Assembly: GCA_038118725.1 (NCBI GenBank)
Contig: JAYOIK010000008.1
Coordinates: 26,039-90,038 of the forward strand
Origin: JADHLJ01 sp038118725
GTDB lineage: Bacteria; Pseudomonadota; Alphaproteobacteria; Thalassobaculales; Thalassobaculaceae
Direction: 5' to 3'
DNA length: 64,000 nucleotides
Shown here: one piece after another, positions 7,307 through 16,062 of the stretch
How positions within the stretch are numbered: position 1 is the stretch's first letter
Layout: the number at the start of each line of letters is the position of its first letter
The notes under the pieces: model-generated
The model's input: only the letters and a program-made list of their open reading frames with translations
What the model was told of the DNA's origin: nothing
The model's database searches: none
Made by a program: the position numbers and the translations under genes

Positions 7307-7492
7307 ATGATTCCGTTCAAGTATCGATCCACCCCCGCCCTCGCGCCCGCGGCCGGCTGGGCCAGCGCCGCCCCCTGGGCCGCGTTTCATCACGACAAAC
7401 CCGCGGCCGCTCCGATTCCCATCGAAGCCAAACAACACGGCACGCCCGCGGGCGATCAGGATGGCTGTTGCGCCGGGTCCTGGGGCTATTGA
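7307..7492 (+). CDS. Small Pro/Ala-rich protein of unknown function (61 aa)
   Basis: This is the first open frame of the methionine operon, with ribosome site GGGAG nine bases before ATG. The protein is rich in Ala and Pro in its first half, has a His pair (FHHDK), and ends with a Cys pair near the C-terminus (GCCAGSWGY). There is no signal peptide or membrane helix. The stop overlaps the ribosome site of the rhodanese gene, which suggests translational coupling. I do not recognise a family. It could be a metal- or sulfur-binding small protein or a leader peptide; the well-placed ribosome site argues that it is made. Confidence 0.6.
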   Translation: MIPFKYRSTPALAPAAGWASAAPWAAFHHDKPAAAPIPIEAKQHGTPAGDQDGCCAGSWGY

Positions 7493-7503
7493 GGAGGCGT
7501 GTC

Positions 7504-7944
7504 ATGACAACCGCCAGTCATACCGAACAATCCTATGCCGGCGACGTCAACAGCCGTCAGGCGATCGAAATCCTGCGCGATAGCCCCAACGCGGTGCTCG
7601 TCGACGTGCGCTCCGCCCCGGAATGGGAGTTCGTCGGCCGCCCGGATCTATCGGATCTCGGCCGAGAACCCGTGCTGATCTCCTGGCAGACATTTCCGGG
7701 AATGGAGCGAAACTCCGACTTCATTCCGGCGGTTCGGGCCGCCGGCGTTCGCGAGGATCAAGTCGTATTGCTGCTGTGCCGCTCCGGGCAACGCTCCAAG
7801 CACGCGGCGATCGCGCTTACCGAGGACGGCTACCAGCATTGTTTCAATATTTCCGACGGCTTCGAGGGCCCCAAGGACGAGGCCGGGCACCGGAATACGG
7901 TGTCCGGTTGGCGCGCCAGCGGCCTGCCCTGGGCTCAAGGCTAA
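7504..7944 (+). CDS. Rhodanese-like sulfurtransferase
   Basis: This 146-residue single-domain rhodanese has the CDC25-like entry VDVRSAPEWEFVGRPDL and the active loop CRSGQRS with Cys92. The substrate-binding tail is GFEGPKDEAGHRNTVSGWRASGLPW. The ATG at 7504 follows GAGGAGG. Rhodaneses carry sulfane sulfur on the Cys. Its place directly before metZ, with 17 bases between them, suggests that it delivers or controls the sulfur used in homocysteine synthesis. The direct link is inferred. Confidence 0.9.
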   Translation: MTTASHTEQSYAGDVNSRQAIEILRDSPNAVLVDVRSAPEWEFVGRPDLSDLGREPVLISWQTFPGMERNSDFIPAVRAAGVREDQVVLLLCRSGQRSKHAAIALTEDGYQHCFNISDGFEGPKDEAGHRNTVSGWRASGLPWAQG

Positions 7945-7961
7945 GAGAAGGAAACGCTTAC

Positions 7962-9179
7962 ATGACCATTGATCACACCGAGAATTGGCGACCCGCGACC
8001 CAGTTGGTGCGCGGCGGCCTTACCCGCTCCTCCTTCGGCGAAACCTGCGAGGCGCTCTATCTCACTTCGGGTTTTGTCTATGAAAGCGCGGGTTCCGCGG
8101 AAGCCCGCTTCAAGGGCGAGGAAGACGGCTTTGTCTACTCACGATACGGCAATCCCACCGTCAAGATGTTCGAGGATCGCCTGAAAGTGCTGGAGGGCGC
8201 CGAGGCCTGTTTCGCCACATCCAGCGGCATGGCGGCGGTTCACGCGGCGCTGGCCAGTCAACTCAAGGCGGGAGACCGTCTGGTGGCGAGCCGCGCGCTG
8301 TTCGGCTCATGCCATCAGATCGTGACCAATATTCTTCCGCGCTTCGGGGTCGAGACCGTTCTGGTGGACGGAACCGATTTGGACCAGTGGCGCGACGCTC
8401 TCAAGGACGGCGCGGCCTGCATCTTCCTGGAGACCCCATCCAACCCGACCTTGGAGATCATCGACCTGCCCGCCGTGATCAAGCTCGCTCATGACGCCGG
8501 CGCGCGCGTGGTGGTGGATAACGTATTTTCCACCCCCCTCCTGCAACAGCCCATTCGCCTCGGCGCGGACGTTTCGGTCTATTCCGGCACCAAGCATATC
8601 GACGGCCAGGGCCGGTGCCTCGGCGGCGCGATCCTGTGTAGCCAGGACTTCCACGACGACGTGCTGCTCCCCTATGTCCGCCACACCGGGCCGGCGTTAA
8701 GCCCCTATAACGCCTGGACCTTGCTGAAGGGACTGGAGACCCTGGATCTGCGGGTCGAGCGTCAGTGCCGGAGCGCGCTGCGCATCGCTCAGTTCCTGGA
8801 GAGCCACCCCGCCATCACTCGTGTTCTTTATCCCGGTTTGGAAAGCCACCTCCAGCACGCGTTGGCCAAGGCTCAGATGAGCGATTTCGGCACCGTCGTC
8901 TCGTTCGAGGTCGCCGGCGGCAAGACTACCGCCTTCGCCTTGCTCGATAATCTGCGGATCGTGGATATCTCGAACAATCTCGGCGACTCGAAAAGCCTGA
9001 TCACCCATCCCGCCACCACCACCCACAGGGCCATGCCCGAGGACGATCGCGGGAAACTGGGTATCACCGAGGGTTTCGCGCGCATCTCGGCGGGCCTGGA
9101 GGATATTGAGGATCTGATCGAGGATTTGGATCAGGCGTTGACCAAGGCAACGCGGGCAGGGTCTGTTCGGGCGGCGTGA
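7962..9179 (+). CDS. metZ: O-succinylhomoserine sulfhydrylase MetZ
   Basis: This 405-residue PLP enzyme is of the Cys/Met-metabolism (gamma) family. It turns O-succinylhomoserine and sulfide into homocysteine. Key parts are RYGNPTV near residue 61, ATSSGMAA (PLP phosphate site) and VVVDNVFSTP with the ring-stacking Asp. The cofactor Lys211 lies in SGTKHIDGQGRCLGG, whose CLGG is MetZ-like. The C-terminal SLITHPATTTH and ISAGLEDIEDLIEDL are also standard. The ATG at 7962 follows AAGGA. It is the last gene of the SAM-regulated operon. Confidence 0.93.
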   Translation: MTIDHTENWRPATQLVRGGLTRSSFGETCEALYLTSGFVYESAGSAEARFKGEEDGFVYSRYGNPTVKMFEDRLKVLEGAEACFATSSGMAAVHAALASQLKAGDRLVASRALFGSCHQIVTNILPRFGVETVLVDGTDLDQWRDALKDGAACIFLETPSNPTLEIIDLPAVIKLAHDAGARVVVDNVFSTPLLQQPIRLGADVSVYSGTKHIDGQGRCLGGAILCSQDFHDDVLLPYVRHTGPALSPYNAWTLLKGLETLDLRVERQCRSALRIAQFLESHPAITRVLYPGLESHLQHALAKAQMSDFGTVVSFEVAGGKTTAFALLDNLRIVDISNNLGDSKSLITHPATTTHRAMPEDDRGKLGITEGFARISAGLEDIEDLIEDLDQALTKATRAGSVRAA

Positions 9180-9190
9180 GTTGATGGGCG

Positions 9191-9640
9191 TCACCGAACC
9201 GGTAGGCGTGTCGTCTCCTTGTCGGTGCCGACGGCGAATATGGTCTCGCTGCGGGTAACCCCGGGGAGCGCCTTGATACGGTTCGAGATCAAATCCTCAA
9301 GGCTGTCATTGTCCCAGGTACGGACCTTCAAGAGGTAGGACCAGTCGCCGGTGACATGATGGCACTCCAACACCTCCGGCATGTCGCGCACCGCCCGGCT
9401 GAACGCCTCGTTATGGGCGCTCCAGTCGATCAGTACCGAGATGAAGGCCAGCACACCGAGGCCGAGTTTCGCCGGATCCACGATCACCGTGGTCCCCGTG
9501 AGCACCCCGCGCTTACGCAAGGCTCGCAGGCGATCGTTGACGGCGGAAGTGGAAAGTCCCACTTCGGCGCCGATTCGCGCGAGTGACAGACGGCCATCGG
9601 CCTGCAACAGGCCGATGATCCGGATGTCCGTGTTATCCAT
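9191..9640 (-). CDS. Lrp/AsnC family transcriptional regulator
   Basis: The 149-residue protein has an N-terminal helix-turn-helix (RLSLARIGAEVGLSTSAVNDRLRALRKRG in pieces, residues 17-45) and a C-terminal RAM ligand domain. The RAM domain carries the typical ECHHVTGDWSYLLKVR and LPGVTRSETIFAV. The ATG at 9640 follows GGGGGAA. It is convergent with metZ, 11 bases apart, and divergent from the helicase. Its ligand is presumably an amino acid. Control of metZ is possible but not shown. Confidence 0.9.
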   Translation of the reverse strand: MDNTDIRIIGLLQADGRLSLARIGAEVGLSTSAVNDRLRALRKRGVLTGTTVIVDPAKLGLGVLAFISVLIDWSAHNEAFSRAVRDMPEVLECHHVTGDWSYLLKVRTWDNDSLEDLISNRIKALPGVTRSETIFAVGTDKETTRLPVR

Positions 9641-9750
9641 GTCGTTCCCCCGACGTGCCGGCCCGGCAATCATCGCATGTCCGCGCCAATTGGCGAACCG
9701 CTCCGTCGCCCCGTCCTGGCAAAGCACGCGCGGACTTGTTACACGGCATT

Positions 9751-12492
9751 ATGAACGACGCCGACCAGAACGCCCCCTCCTCCTGGCCGCCGCCGGTGCT
9801 TTGGCCGGCTCCGAAGATCTGCGTTTGGCTGTCCGGAGACGGTGAGGTCGAGGAACTGAACCGAGACGAGGCGGCGATACGCGCGCGCCGGACCGCTCCG
9901 CTGGTCTGCCACGCCCGCGCCGCGACAAGGCGCATGAATTGCGAGCGGTTCGCCGCCTATGACGTCTTGGAGCTGTTCGCCTTCGTCCGACCGGCGCAAT
10001 TCTGTCTTCCGACGCCGAGAGGTTTGGCCCGCGCCTTCGAGCTACCGGTGCCGGAGAGCCATATCGACGAGGCGCTGATTCTTCCCCAGATCGCCGAGCT
10101 ATTGCTTGATGAGATCACCGACAATCACGACGACAAGACCGCCGAGCCGATCGCGAGGGTGATGAACGATTGCGGCTGGCCCTGGGCGCCGCTGGTTCTG
10201 GAGGCTCTCGGCTTCGAGGCGACGCCGAATGCCGGCCCGGTACGGGTTTCGGGCCTGGATGTCTGGAGGCGACTGTCCGAATGGTCGGAGCACGCACCCG
10301 AACCTCCCGCCGGGAACGAGCCGATCGGCACCGAGGAAGCCCGGGCACGCCTCGCCCTACTCCTTGGCGACGGCGCCGAGGCTCGGCCAAGCCAGGCGGA
10401 TTACGCCTCCGCCGTCGCGGCCGCTTTTCATCCCCGCGAGAACCAGGACGAACCCCGCGTGGTTCTGGCCGAGGCCGGGACCGGTGTCGGAAAGACCCTT
10501 GGCTATGTCGCGCCCGCGAGTGTCTGGGCCGAGAAGAACGGTGGCGCGGTCTGGTTCTCGACCTATACCCGAAATCTGCAGCATCAGATCGACGGCGAGC
10601 TTGACCGCCTGCACCCCGATCCGGTGCGCAAGTCCCGCAAGGTGGTGATCCGCAAGGGCCGCGAGAACTATCTATGCTTGCTCAATCTGGAGGAAGCCAC
10701 TCGAACACTGACCATGGCGCCGCAATACGGTACCGCGATCGGTCTCATGGCGCGCTGGGCCCAGGCTACGCGGGACGGAGACATGATGGGCGGCGACTTT
10801 CCCGCCTGGCTGTCCGATCTGCTGGGCCGGGGCCGCACGCTCGGCCTCGCCGACCGGCGGGGTGAATGCATCTATTCCGCCTGCTCGCACTACCATAAAT
10901 GCTACATCGAGAAGTCCGTGCGCATGGCCCGGCGCGCCGAGATCGTGATCGCCAATCATGCGCTGGTGATGATCCAGGCGGCCCTGGGAGGGGTCGACGA
11001 CACACATCTTCCGACCCGCTACGTCTTTGACGAGGGACACCATATCTTTGATGCCGCCGATGGCGCGTTTTCGGCCCATCTGAGCGGCGCCGAGACAGCC
11101 GAGCTGCGCCGCTGGCTGACCGGCGCCGAGGGACGACGCTCGGGACGCGCCCGGGGCCTCAAGCGGCGGGTCGAGGATCTGATCGCCGACGATCCCGAGG
11201 CTCTGGAAGCGCTGGACGAGATCCTCGCCGCCGCCCGCGCCCTGCCCAGTGACGGCTGGCTCAACCGGCTCGGCGACGAACAGCCCAATGGCCAAGCCGA
11301 AGTGTTTCTCGCCCGGGTTCGCCAACAGGTCTATGCCCGAAGCGAGCAAACCAACAGCCCATACTCGTTGGAAACCGACGCCAAGCCCCCGGTCGACGGC
11401 TTGCTGGAGGCCGCCGGCGACCTCGACGCCGCCTTGGCCAGGTTGCTGAAACCCATACTGACCTTGCGCAAGCTTCTTGCCGCGACCCTAGAGGACGAAG
11501 CCAAGGATCTGGAAACCTCGACACGGATGCGAACCGAGGCGGTGATGCGCTCGCTGACCCGGCGCGGCGAGGTCATGGTCGGCGCCTGGCGCTCGATGCT
11601 CGGCTCTCTCGACCAAGCGACACCAGAGGAATTCGTCGATTGGTTCGAAATCGACCGCATTGACGGGCGCGACGCCGATATCGGCATGCGCCGACACTGG
11701 CTTGATCCGACGATCCCGCTGCACGAGACGGTGATCCGGCCGGCGCATGGCGTGGTCGTCACCTCGGCGACCCTGAGGGATGCCTCCGGAGAGGCCGAGG
11801 CCGATTGGCTGAGCGCGGAACAACGGACCGGCGGGTTGCATCTTCCGGCGCCGGCGGTCAGGGCCGCGGTTGCCTCTCCGTTTGACTACGCCGCCCAGAC
11901 ACGGGTGTTTATCATCGGCGACGTGCGCAAGGACGACCTCGACCAGGTCGCCGCCGCCTATCGCGAGCTGTTCCTGGCCTCTGGCGGCGGCGCGCTCGGT
12001 CTGTTCACCGCGATTCAGCGGCTTCGCGGTGTTCACGCGAGGATATCCGGGCCGATCGACGAGGCCGGTCTCGCGCTCTATGCCCAGCATGTCGACGGTC
12101 TCGATCTCGCGACATTGATCGAGATCTTCAGGGCCGAGGAAGACGCCTGCCTGCTCGGCACCGACGCGGTTCGCGACGGGGTCGACGTGCCGGGCCGCTC
12201 GCTGCGTCTGATCGCCTTTGACCGGGTGCCCTGGCCACGCCCCAATATCCTTTACCGAGCCCGACGCTCGGCTTTCGGCGGCGGCGCCTATACCGACATG
12301 CTTACGAGGTTGAAACTGAAACAGGCGTTTGGACGTCTGATTCGCCGCGCCGGTGACCGGGGTGTCTTCACCCTACTCGATCCGATGATGCCCAGCCGCC
12401 TGCTCGGCGCGTTTCCCGAAGGCACGCCGGTCAAACGTTGCGGCCTCGCCGAGGCGGTCGCGGAAACCAAGGAGTTTCTCGCAGGAAGCTAG
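9751..12492 (+). CDS. DinG/Rad3-type Fe-S ATP-dependent DNA helicase
   Basis: This 913-residue superfamily 2 helicase has Walker A AEAGTGVGKT with Lys248 and the DEAH-type box FDEGHH (Asp427). Four cysteines (309, 373, 378, 384) sit between them and match the 4Fe-4S cluster of XPD/DinG helicases. Late motifs include GTDAVRDGVDVPG and KQAFGRLIRRAGDRG. The first ~200 residues are an extension without a recognised motif. The ATG at 9751 has no good ribosome site, so an alternative start is possible. The likely role is unwinding of DNA repair or R-loop intermediates in the cytosol. Confidence 0.88.
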   Translation: MNDADQNAPSSWPPPVLWPAPKICVWLSGDGEVEELNRDEAAIRARRTAPLVCHARAATRRMNCERFAAYDVLELFAFVRPAQFCLPTPRGLARAFELPVPESHIDEALILPQIAELLLDEITDNHDDKTAEPIARVMNDCGWPWAPLVLEALGFEATPNAGPVRVSGLDVWRRLSEWSEHAPEPPAGNEPIGTEEARARLALLLGDGAEARPSQADYASAVAAAFHPRENQDEPRVVLAEAGTGVGKTLGYVAPASVWAEKNGGAVWFSTYTRNLQHQIDGELDRLHPDPVRKSRKVVIRKGRENYLCLLNLEEATRTLTMAPQYGTAIGLMARWAQATRDGDMMGGDFPAWLSDLLGRGRTLGLADRRGECIYSACSHYHKCYIEKSVRMARRAEIVIANHALVMIQAALGGVDDTHLPTRYVFDEGHHIFDAADGAFSAHLSGAETAELRRWLTGAEGRRSGRARGLKRRVEDLIADDPEALEALDEILAAARALPSDGWLNRLGDEQPNGQAEVFLARVRQQVYARSEQTNSPYSLETDAKPPVDGLLEAAGDLDAALARLLKPILTLRKLLAATLEDEAKDLETSTRMRTEAVMRSLTRRGEVMVGAWRSMLGSLDQATPEEFVDWFEIDRIDGRDADIGMRRHWLDPTIPLHETVIRPAHGVVVTSATLRDASGEAEADWLSAEQRTGGLHLPAPAVRAAVASPFDYAAQTRVFIIGDVRKDDLDQVAAAYRELFLASGGGALGLFTAIQRLRGVHARISGPIDEAGLALYAQHVDGLDLATLIEIFRAEEDACLLGTDAVRDGVDVPGRSLRLIAFDRVPWPRPNILYRARRSAFGGGAYTDMLTRLKLKQAFGRLIRRAGDRGVFTLLDPMMPSRLLGAFPEGTPVKRCGLAEAVAETKEFLAGS

Positions 12493-12513
12493 CGGCTTCG
12501 TGGGTCCAGGACC

Positions 12514-13287
12514 TCACAGCCCCTTCGGGTGAGTCAGAAACTCCTCGATAACGTGATCCGGTGCCTTGGCGTAGTCCGAGACGCGACTGACTCCCAATCC
12601 GGTTAGCTCCCGCAGCTTGACCGCCATTTCCGCCATCTTGACCACGATCGGGATCCCGTTGATCACTGGCGCCGCGCCGACCCGATGATCGCGTATCCGG
12701 CTGAACAGAAGCATCGGAATTCCCCCACCGGGGATCAGCACGTCGACGCCTTGTTCGACCAATGGCCGGCCTTGCTGGTCAAACAGCGCGCGAACCTCCT
12801 CCAACTTGGCATCCGATCCGATCGCGTCGAGAATCTGTCCTGGCTCAAAACTCATGGAGTGAACGCCCGTCACCCGCTCGCGCAGGCCGTATTTACCGAT
12901 CTGGTGATGAAACCAGGGGATAAAACGCGGGTTGATGGTGACGATCCCCGTGCGCTGTCCAAGCTGACAGGCATACAGCATGGAAGCCTCTCCCAGCGCC
13001 ACGACCGGGATGTCGACCACCGAGCGCGCCTCGTAAAGCCCGGCATCCTGAAAATGGCCGACGATGAACGCGTCATAGCCCTGCCGTTCCGCGTCGATGG
13101 CATGGGTGATCATCTCACGCGCGCACCGCCATTCGACGATCGGATGCGCGTAGGAATCGAAGGGGGTTATCTCCTTGATGTCGATCGTGGTGCCGGGGTC
13201 GACGACGCTGTCGAGATGAACCTTGAGGGCATCCAGATAAGCCGCGCCGTTCTGGTAATCGACGTAGGACTGATAGCAGAGTTTCAT
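12514..13287 (-). CDS. Asp/Glu/hydantoin racemase-fold protein lacking both catalytic cysteines
   Basis: The 257-residue protein has the two-domain racemase fold. The usual first Cys position reads VGHFQDAGLYEAR, and the second reads VLIPGGGIPML, so His and Gly replace the two catalytic cysteines. LGEASMLYACQLG, the phosphate-like ligand loop of the family, is kept. Without the Cys pair it is unlikely to racemise by the known mechanism; it may be a lyase, isomerase or binding protein. It overlaps the upstream thioesterase gene by ATGA, so the two are translationally coupled and probably share a pathway. Confidence 0.75.
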   Translation of the reverse strand: MKLCYQSYVDYQNGAAYLDALKVHLDSVVDPGTTIDIKEITPFDSYAHPIVEWRCAREMITHAIDAERQGYDAFIVGHFQDAGLYEARSVVDIPVVALGEASMLYACQLGQRTGIVTINPRFIPWFHHQIGKYGLRERVTGVHSMSFEPGQILDAIGSDAKLEEVRALFDQQGRPLVEQGVDVLIPGGGIPMLLFSRIRDHRVGAAPVINGIPIVVKMAEMAVKLRELTGLGVSRVSDYAKAPDHVIEEFLTHPKGL

Positions 13288-13730
13288 GAAACATCTCCAT
13301 CGGAAGGCAATACGCTTGGCCGACCAAGCGCCTTTCGGATGTCATCGGGTACCGGGATAGCCTTCAGGGATCCGTCGTCCTGAAACCGTGAGTGAACGCG
13401 GATCGCCCGTCCCTCGGTGATCGGCGCGCCGGAGCCTTTATGAAACGCCTTGCAATCCCAGTGCAGGCTGGCGGTTCCCAACTCCGCCAGATGAATGGTC
13501 GTGACCACCCGGTCCCCAAAGGAGGCGGGACCGAGAAAGCGGAACTTGATGTCCCCCATGACGAAGGCGGTTCGGCTTTCCTTGATCAGACGGTTGGTCG
13601 AAAAGCCGAGTTCACGCAACAGGTCGTGCTCGGCCTCGTTGAACCAGGTGAACATCATTGGATAGTAGACGAGGCCGAACGGATCGGATTCGCCCCAGGC
13701 AACGGTGAGTTCTCTGGTGTAGGTGATCAT
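13284..13730 (-). CDS. 4-hydroxybenzoyl-CoA thioesterase-type hotdog protein
   Basis: The 148-residue hotdog-fold protein carries WGESDPFGLVYYPMMFTWF, with Asp16 as the catalytic Asp of the 4HBT/YbgC class. The central helix contains EAEHDLLRELG. It hydrolyses an acyl- or aroyl-CoA in the cytosol. It is coupled by an ATGA overlap to the racemase-like gene. It is divergent from the LLM oxidoreductase, with a 160-base promoter region between, so all three may form one degradation unit. Confidence 0.85.
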   Translation of the reverse strand: MITYTRELTVAWGESDPFGLVYYPMMFTWFNEAEHDLLRELGFSTNRLIKESRTAFVMGDIKFRFLGPASFGDRVVTTIHLAELGTASLHWDCKAFHKGSGAPITEGRAIRVHSRFQDDGSLKAIPVPDDIRKALGRPSVLPSDGDVS

Positions 13731-13892
13731 GATTGGCTTTCGTTATGCTGCTTCACGCCGCGCGAGATCGGTCGTTCGCAGTCGATCCCGTCCGTGAAAC
13801 GGCCGCCCCAAACCTCGTTGTAGCAAGACTCTCCACGCGAATGCGTCCAATATCAACCGACGCTCGCGAACCATCACCAAGGAAAAACTCCC

Positions 13893-14744
13893 ATGCATAT
13901 CGGCGCTTCCCTGTTCTTCACCGACTATTCCATCGGCCCGGTGGCGCTCGGCAAGGCGCTCGAGGAACGCGGCATCGAGTCACTTTGGGCGCCTGAGCAC
14001 TCCCATATCCCGACCTCTCGCCGATCGCCCTTCCCGCAAGGCGGCGATTTGCCCAGGAAGTATTACGACGTGATGGACCCCTTCGTGACCCTGGCCGCCG
14101 CCGCCGCCGCGACGGAGCGTCTGCGGATCGGCACCGGCATCTGTCTGGTTATTCAACGCGACCCGATCCAGACCGCGAAATCCGTCGCCACGATCGATCA
14201 GATCTCCAACGGTCGGTTCCTGTTCGGTATTGGCGCCGGCTGGAACGCCGAGGAGATGGCGGATCACGGCACCAACTTCAAAACACGCATGAGCCTGATG
14301 AAGGAACGCGTCGAGGCGATGCGGGAGGTCTGGACCAAGGACAAGGCTTCGTATTCCGGGCGGTTCGTCGAGTTTCCCGAAATGATGACCTGGCCGAAGC
14401 CGGTTCAAAAACCCTACCCGCCAGTTCTGATGGGCGGCGCGTTTCCGTATGGTGGCCGACGAGCGATCGAGTATTGCGACGGCTGGCTGCCACACGCCAA
14501 GCGCCCGAATTACGGCGAGGCCTTGGATATCTTCCCGCAATTCCGCCAGATGGCCGCCGAGGCCGGGCGTGAGCCGGACTCGATCCCGATCACGGTCTAC
14601 GGTGTCGCCGAGGATGCCGACACGCTCAAGCGCTACCAGGACGCGGGGACCGAGCGCTGCGTCCTGACCCTCCCGGCGGCGGGTCCGGAGGAGGTATTGC
14701 CGGTTTTGGATCGGATCGCGGCGCTGGTCGGCGCCGTCAAGTAG
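13893..14744 (+). CDS. LLM-class flavin/F420-dependent oxidoreductase
   Basis: This 283-residue luciferase-like TIM barrel has the typical GIESLWAPEHSHIP, the core FLFGIGAGWNAEEM and KPYPPVLMGGAFPYGGRRAIEYCDGWLP. It fits the TIGR03619-type subgroup. It probably oxidises an organic substrate with FMN or F420. The ATG at 13893 has AAGGA ten bases upstream. Its last eight bases overlap the convergent flavoprotein gene. Confidence 0.87.
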   Translation: MHIGASLFFTDYSIGPVALGKALEERGIESLWAPEHSHIPTSRRSPFPQGGDLPRKYYDVMDPFVTLAAAAAATERLRIGTGICLVIQRDPIQTAKSVATIDQISNGRFLFGIGAGWNAEEMADHGTNFKTRMSLMKERVEAMREVWTKDKASYSGRFVEFPEMMTWPKPVQKPYPPVLMGGAFPYGGRRAIEYCDGWLPHAKRPNYGEALDIFPQFRQMAAEAGREPDSIPITVYGVAEDADTLKRYQDAGTERCVLTLPAAGPEEVLPVLDRIAALVGAVK

Positions 14745-15966
14745 TCCGCCCTTCCAACCAATCCGCCGCGGCGGCTCCCGCCATGTGCCCCGTCGCCAAA
14801 CAAGCGGTGAGGAGATACCCGCCCGTCGGCGCCTCCCAGTCCAGCATCTCTCCCGCCGCGAACAGACCCGGCATGGCCTTGACCATCAGTCCGCCATCGA
14901 GCCCCTCGAAGGCAAGGCCGCCAGCGGTGCTGATCGCTTCCTCGATCGGCCGCGGCGCGGTAACCAACACACCGAGCGACTGGATCGCCTTGGCCAGGGT
15001 TCTCGGCGTATCGAAACTCTTAGACGGTAGTCGCTCGCGCAGAAGCCCCGCCTTGACGCCGTCCAGGCCCGTGGCCTGGCGCAGAAAATTCGAGAGCGAT
15101 CGCTTTCCCCGTGGCCGCGACAACGCCCTTAGCAGGCGCTCGGGGTCTCGTTTCGGCGCCAGGTTCACCAGCAACATCGCCGCGCCCTTGGCCTCGATCT
15201 TCTCGCGAAGCTTGGCGGAAAGCGTATAGATCGCGCCACCCTCCAGGCCGCTTTCCGTCACCACGCAATCACCGGAAACCGCGGCGCCGTCAATCGACAG
15301 GATGCATGACTTCAAGGGGGCTCCGGCGAAGCGCTCGCGAAAATGATCACTCCAATCCACATGGAAACCGCAATTCGCGGGCTTGAACGGAGAGCATTCC
15401 ACCCCCCGGTGGCGCAGGGTTTCGGCCCACGCTCCATCGCTCCCGAGCCGAGGCCAACTCGCCCCGCCGAGCGCGAGGACCGTGGCATCGGGCGATGCGA
15501 GGAGCTCCCCGTTCGGGGCATCGAATATCAGCGCGCCATCCTCGGCCCAGCCCTTCCAGCGATGCCGCGTGTGAACCCGCGCGCCTGCCCCCGCCAGCCG
15601 CGACAGCCAAGCGCGCAGCAAGGGAGAGGCCTTCATCGCCGTGGGAAAGACCCGACCCGAGCTCCCGGTGAAAAGCTCGATGCCCAACCCACGTGCCCAG
15701 GCCTGGATCTCCAATGGGCCAAACCGGCGCAAGGCGGGCTCAAGAACGCCCACGCCGTCCCCAAAGCGCGTCAGCAGGGTGTCGAAATCCTCACCATGGG
15801 TCAGATTGAGTCCGCTTTTTCCCGCCATGAGGAATTTGCGGCCAAACGACGGCTTGGCATCGAAGATCTCAACGCCGTGACCACGGGCGAGCAAGGTTTC
15901 CGCGGCCATGAGACCGGCCGGGCCGCCACCGATGACAGCGACCGTGGAAGGAGGGGTTATTACCAT
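14737..15966 (-). CDS. BaiN/HI0933-like NAD(P)/FAD-dependent flavoprotein
   Basis: The 409-residue protein starts with the FAD Rossmann motif VAVIGGGPAGLMAAETLL. It has the family signature FGRKFLMAGKSGLNLTHGE near residue 43, VLALGGASWPRLGSDG in the middle, and a C-terminal GLFAAGEMLDWEAPTGGYLLTACLATG in pieces. This matches the TIGR03862 branch. Its reaction is unknown; relatives include a bile-acid reductase. The ATG at 15966 was chosen because the FAD motif follows at once. It is convergent with the LLM gene. Confidence 0.85.
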   Translation of the reverse strand: MVITPPSTVAVIGGGPAGLMAAETLLARGHGVEIFDAKPSFGRKFLMAGKSGLNLTHGEDFDTLLTRFGDGVGVLEPALRRFGPLEIQAWARGLGIELFTGSSGRVFPTAMKASPLLRAWLSRLAGAGARVHTRHRWKGWAEDGALIFDAPNGELLASPDATVLALGGASWPRLGSDGAWAETLRHRGVECSPFKPANCGFHVDWSDHFRERFAGAPLKSCILSIDGAAVSGDCVVTESGLEGGAIYTLSAKLREKIEAKGAAMLLVNLAPKRDPERLLRALSRPRGKRSLSNFLRQATGLDGVKAGLLRERLPSKSFDTPRTLAKAIQSLGVLVTAPRPIEEAISTAGGLAFEGLDGGLMVKAMPGLFAAGEMLDWEAPTGGYLLTACLATGHMAGAAAADWLEGRTT

Positions 15967-16062
15967 GGCCGGACCATATCCGCGCCGCCCCGACAATACC
16001 ACCTCCTCGACAAAGGCCCCTCGTGACGCGCATTCTTGGCCGGCAATCGAGAAGGAACGGAT

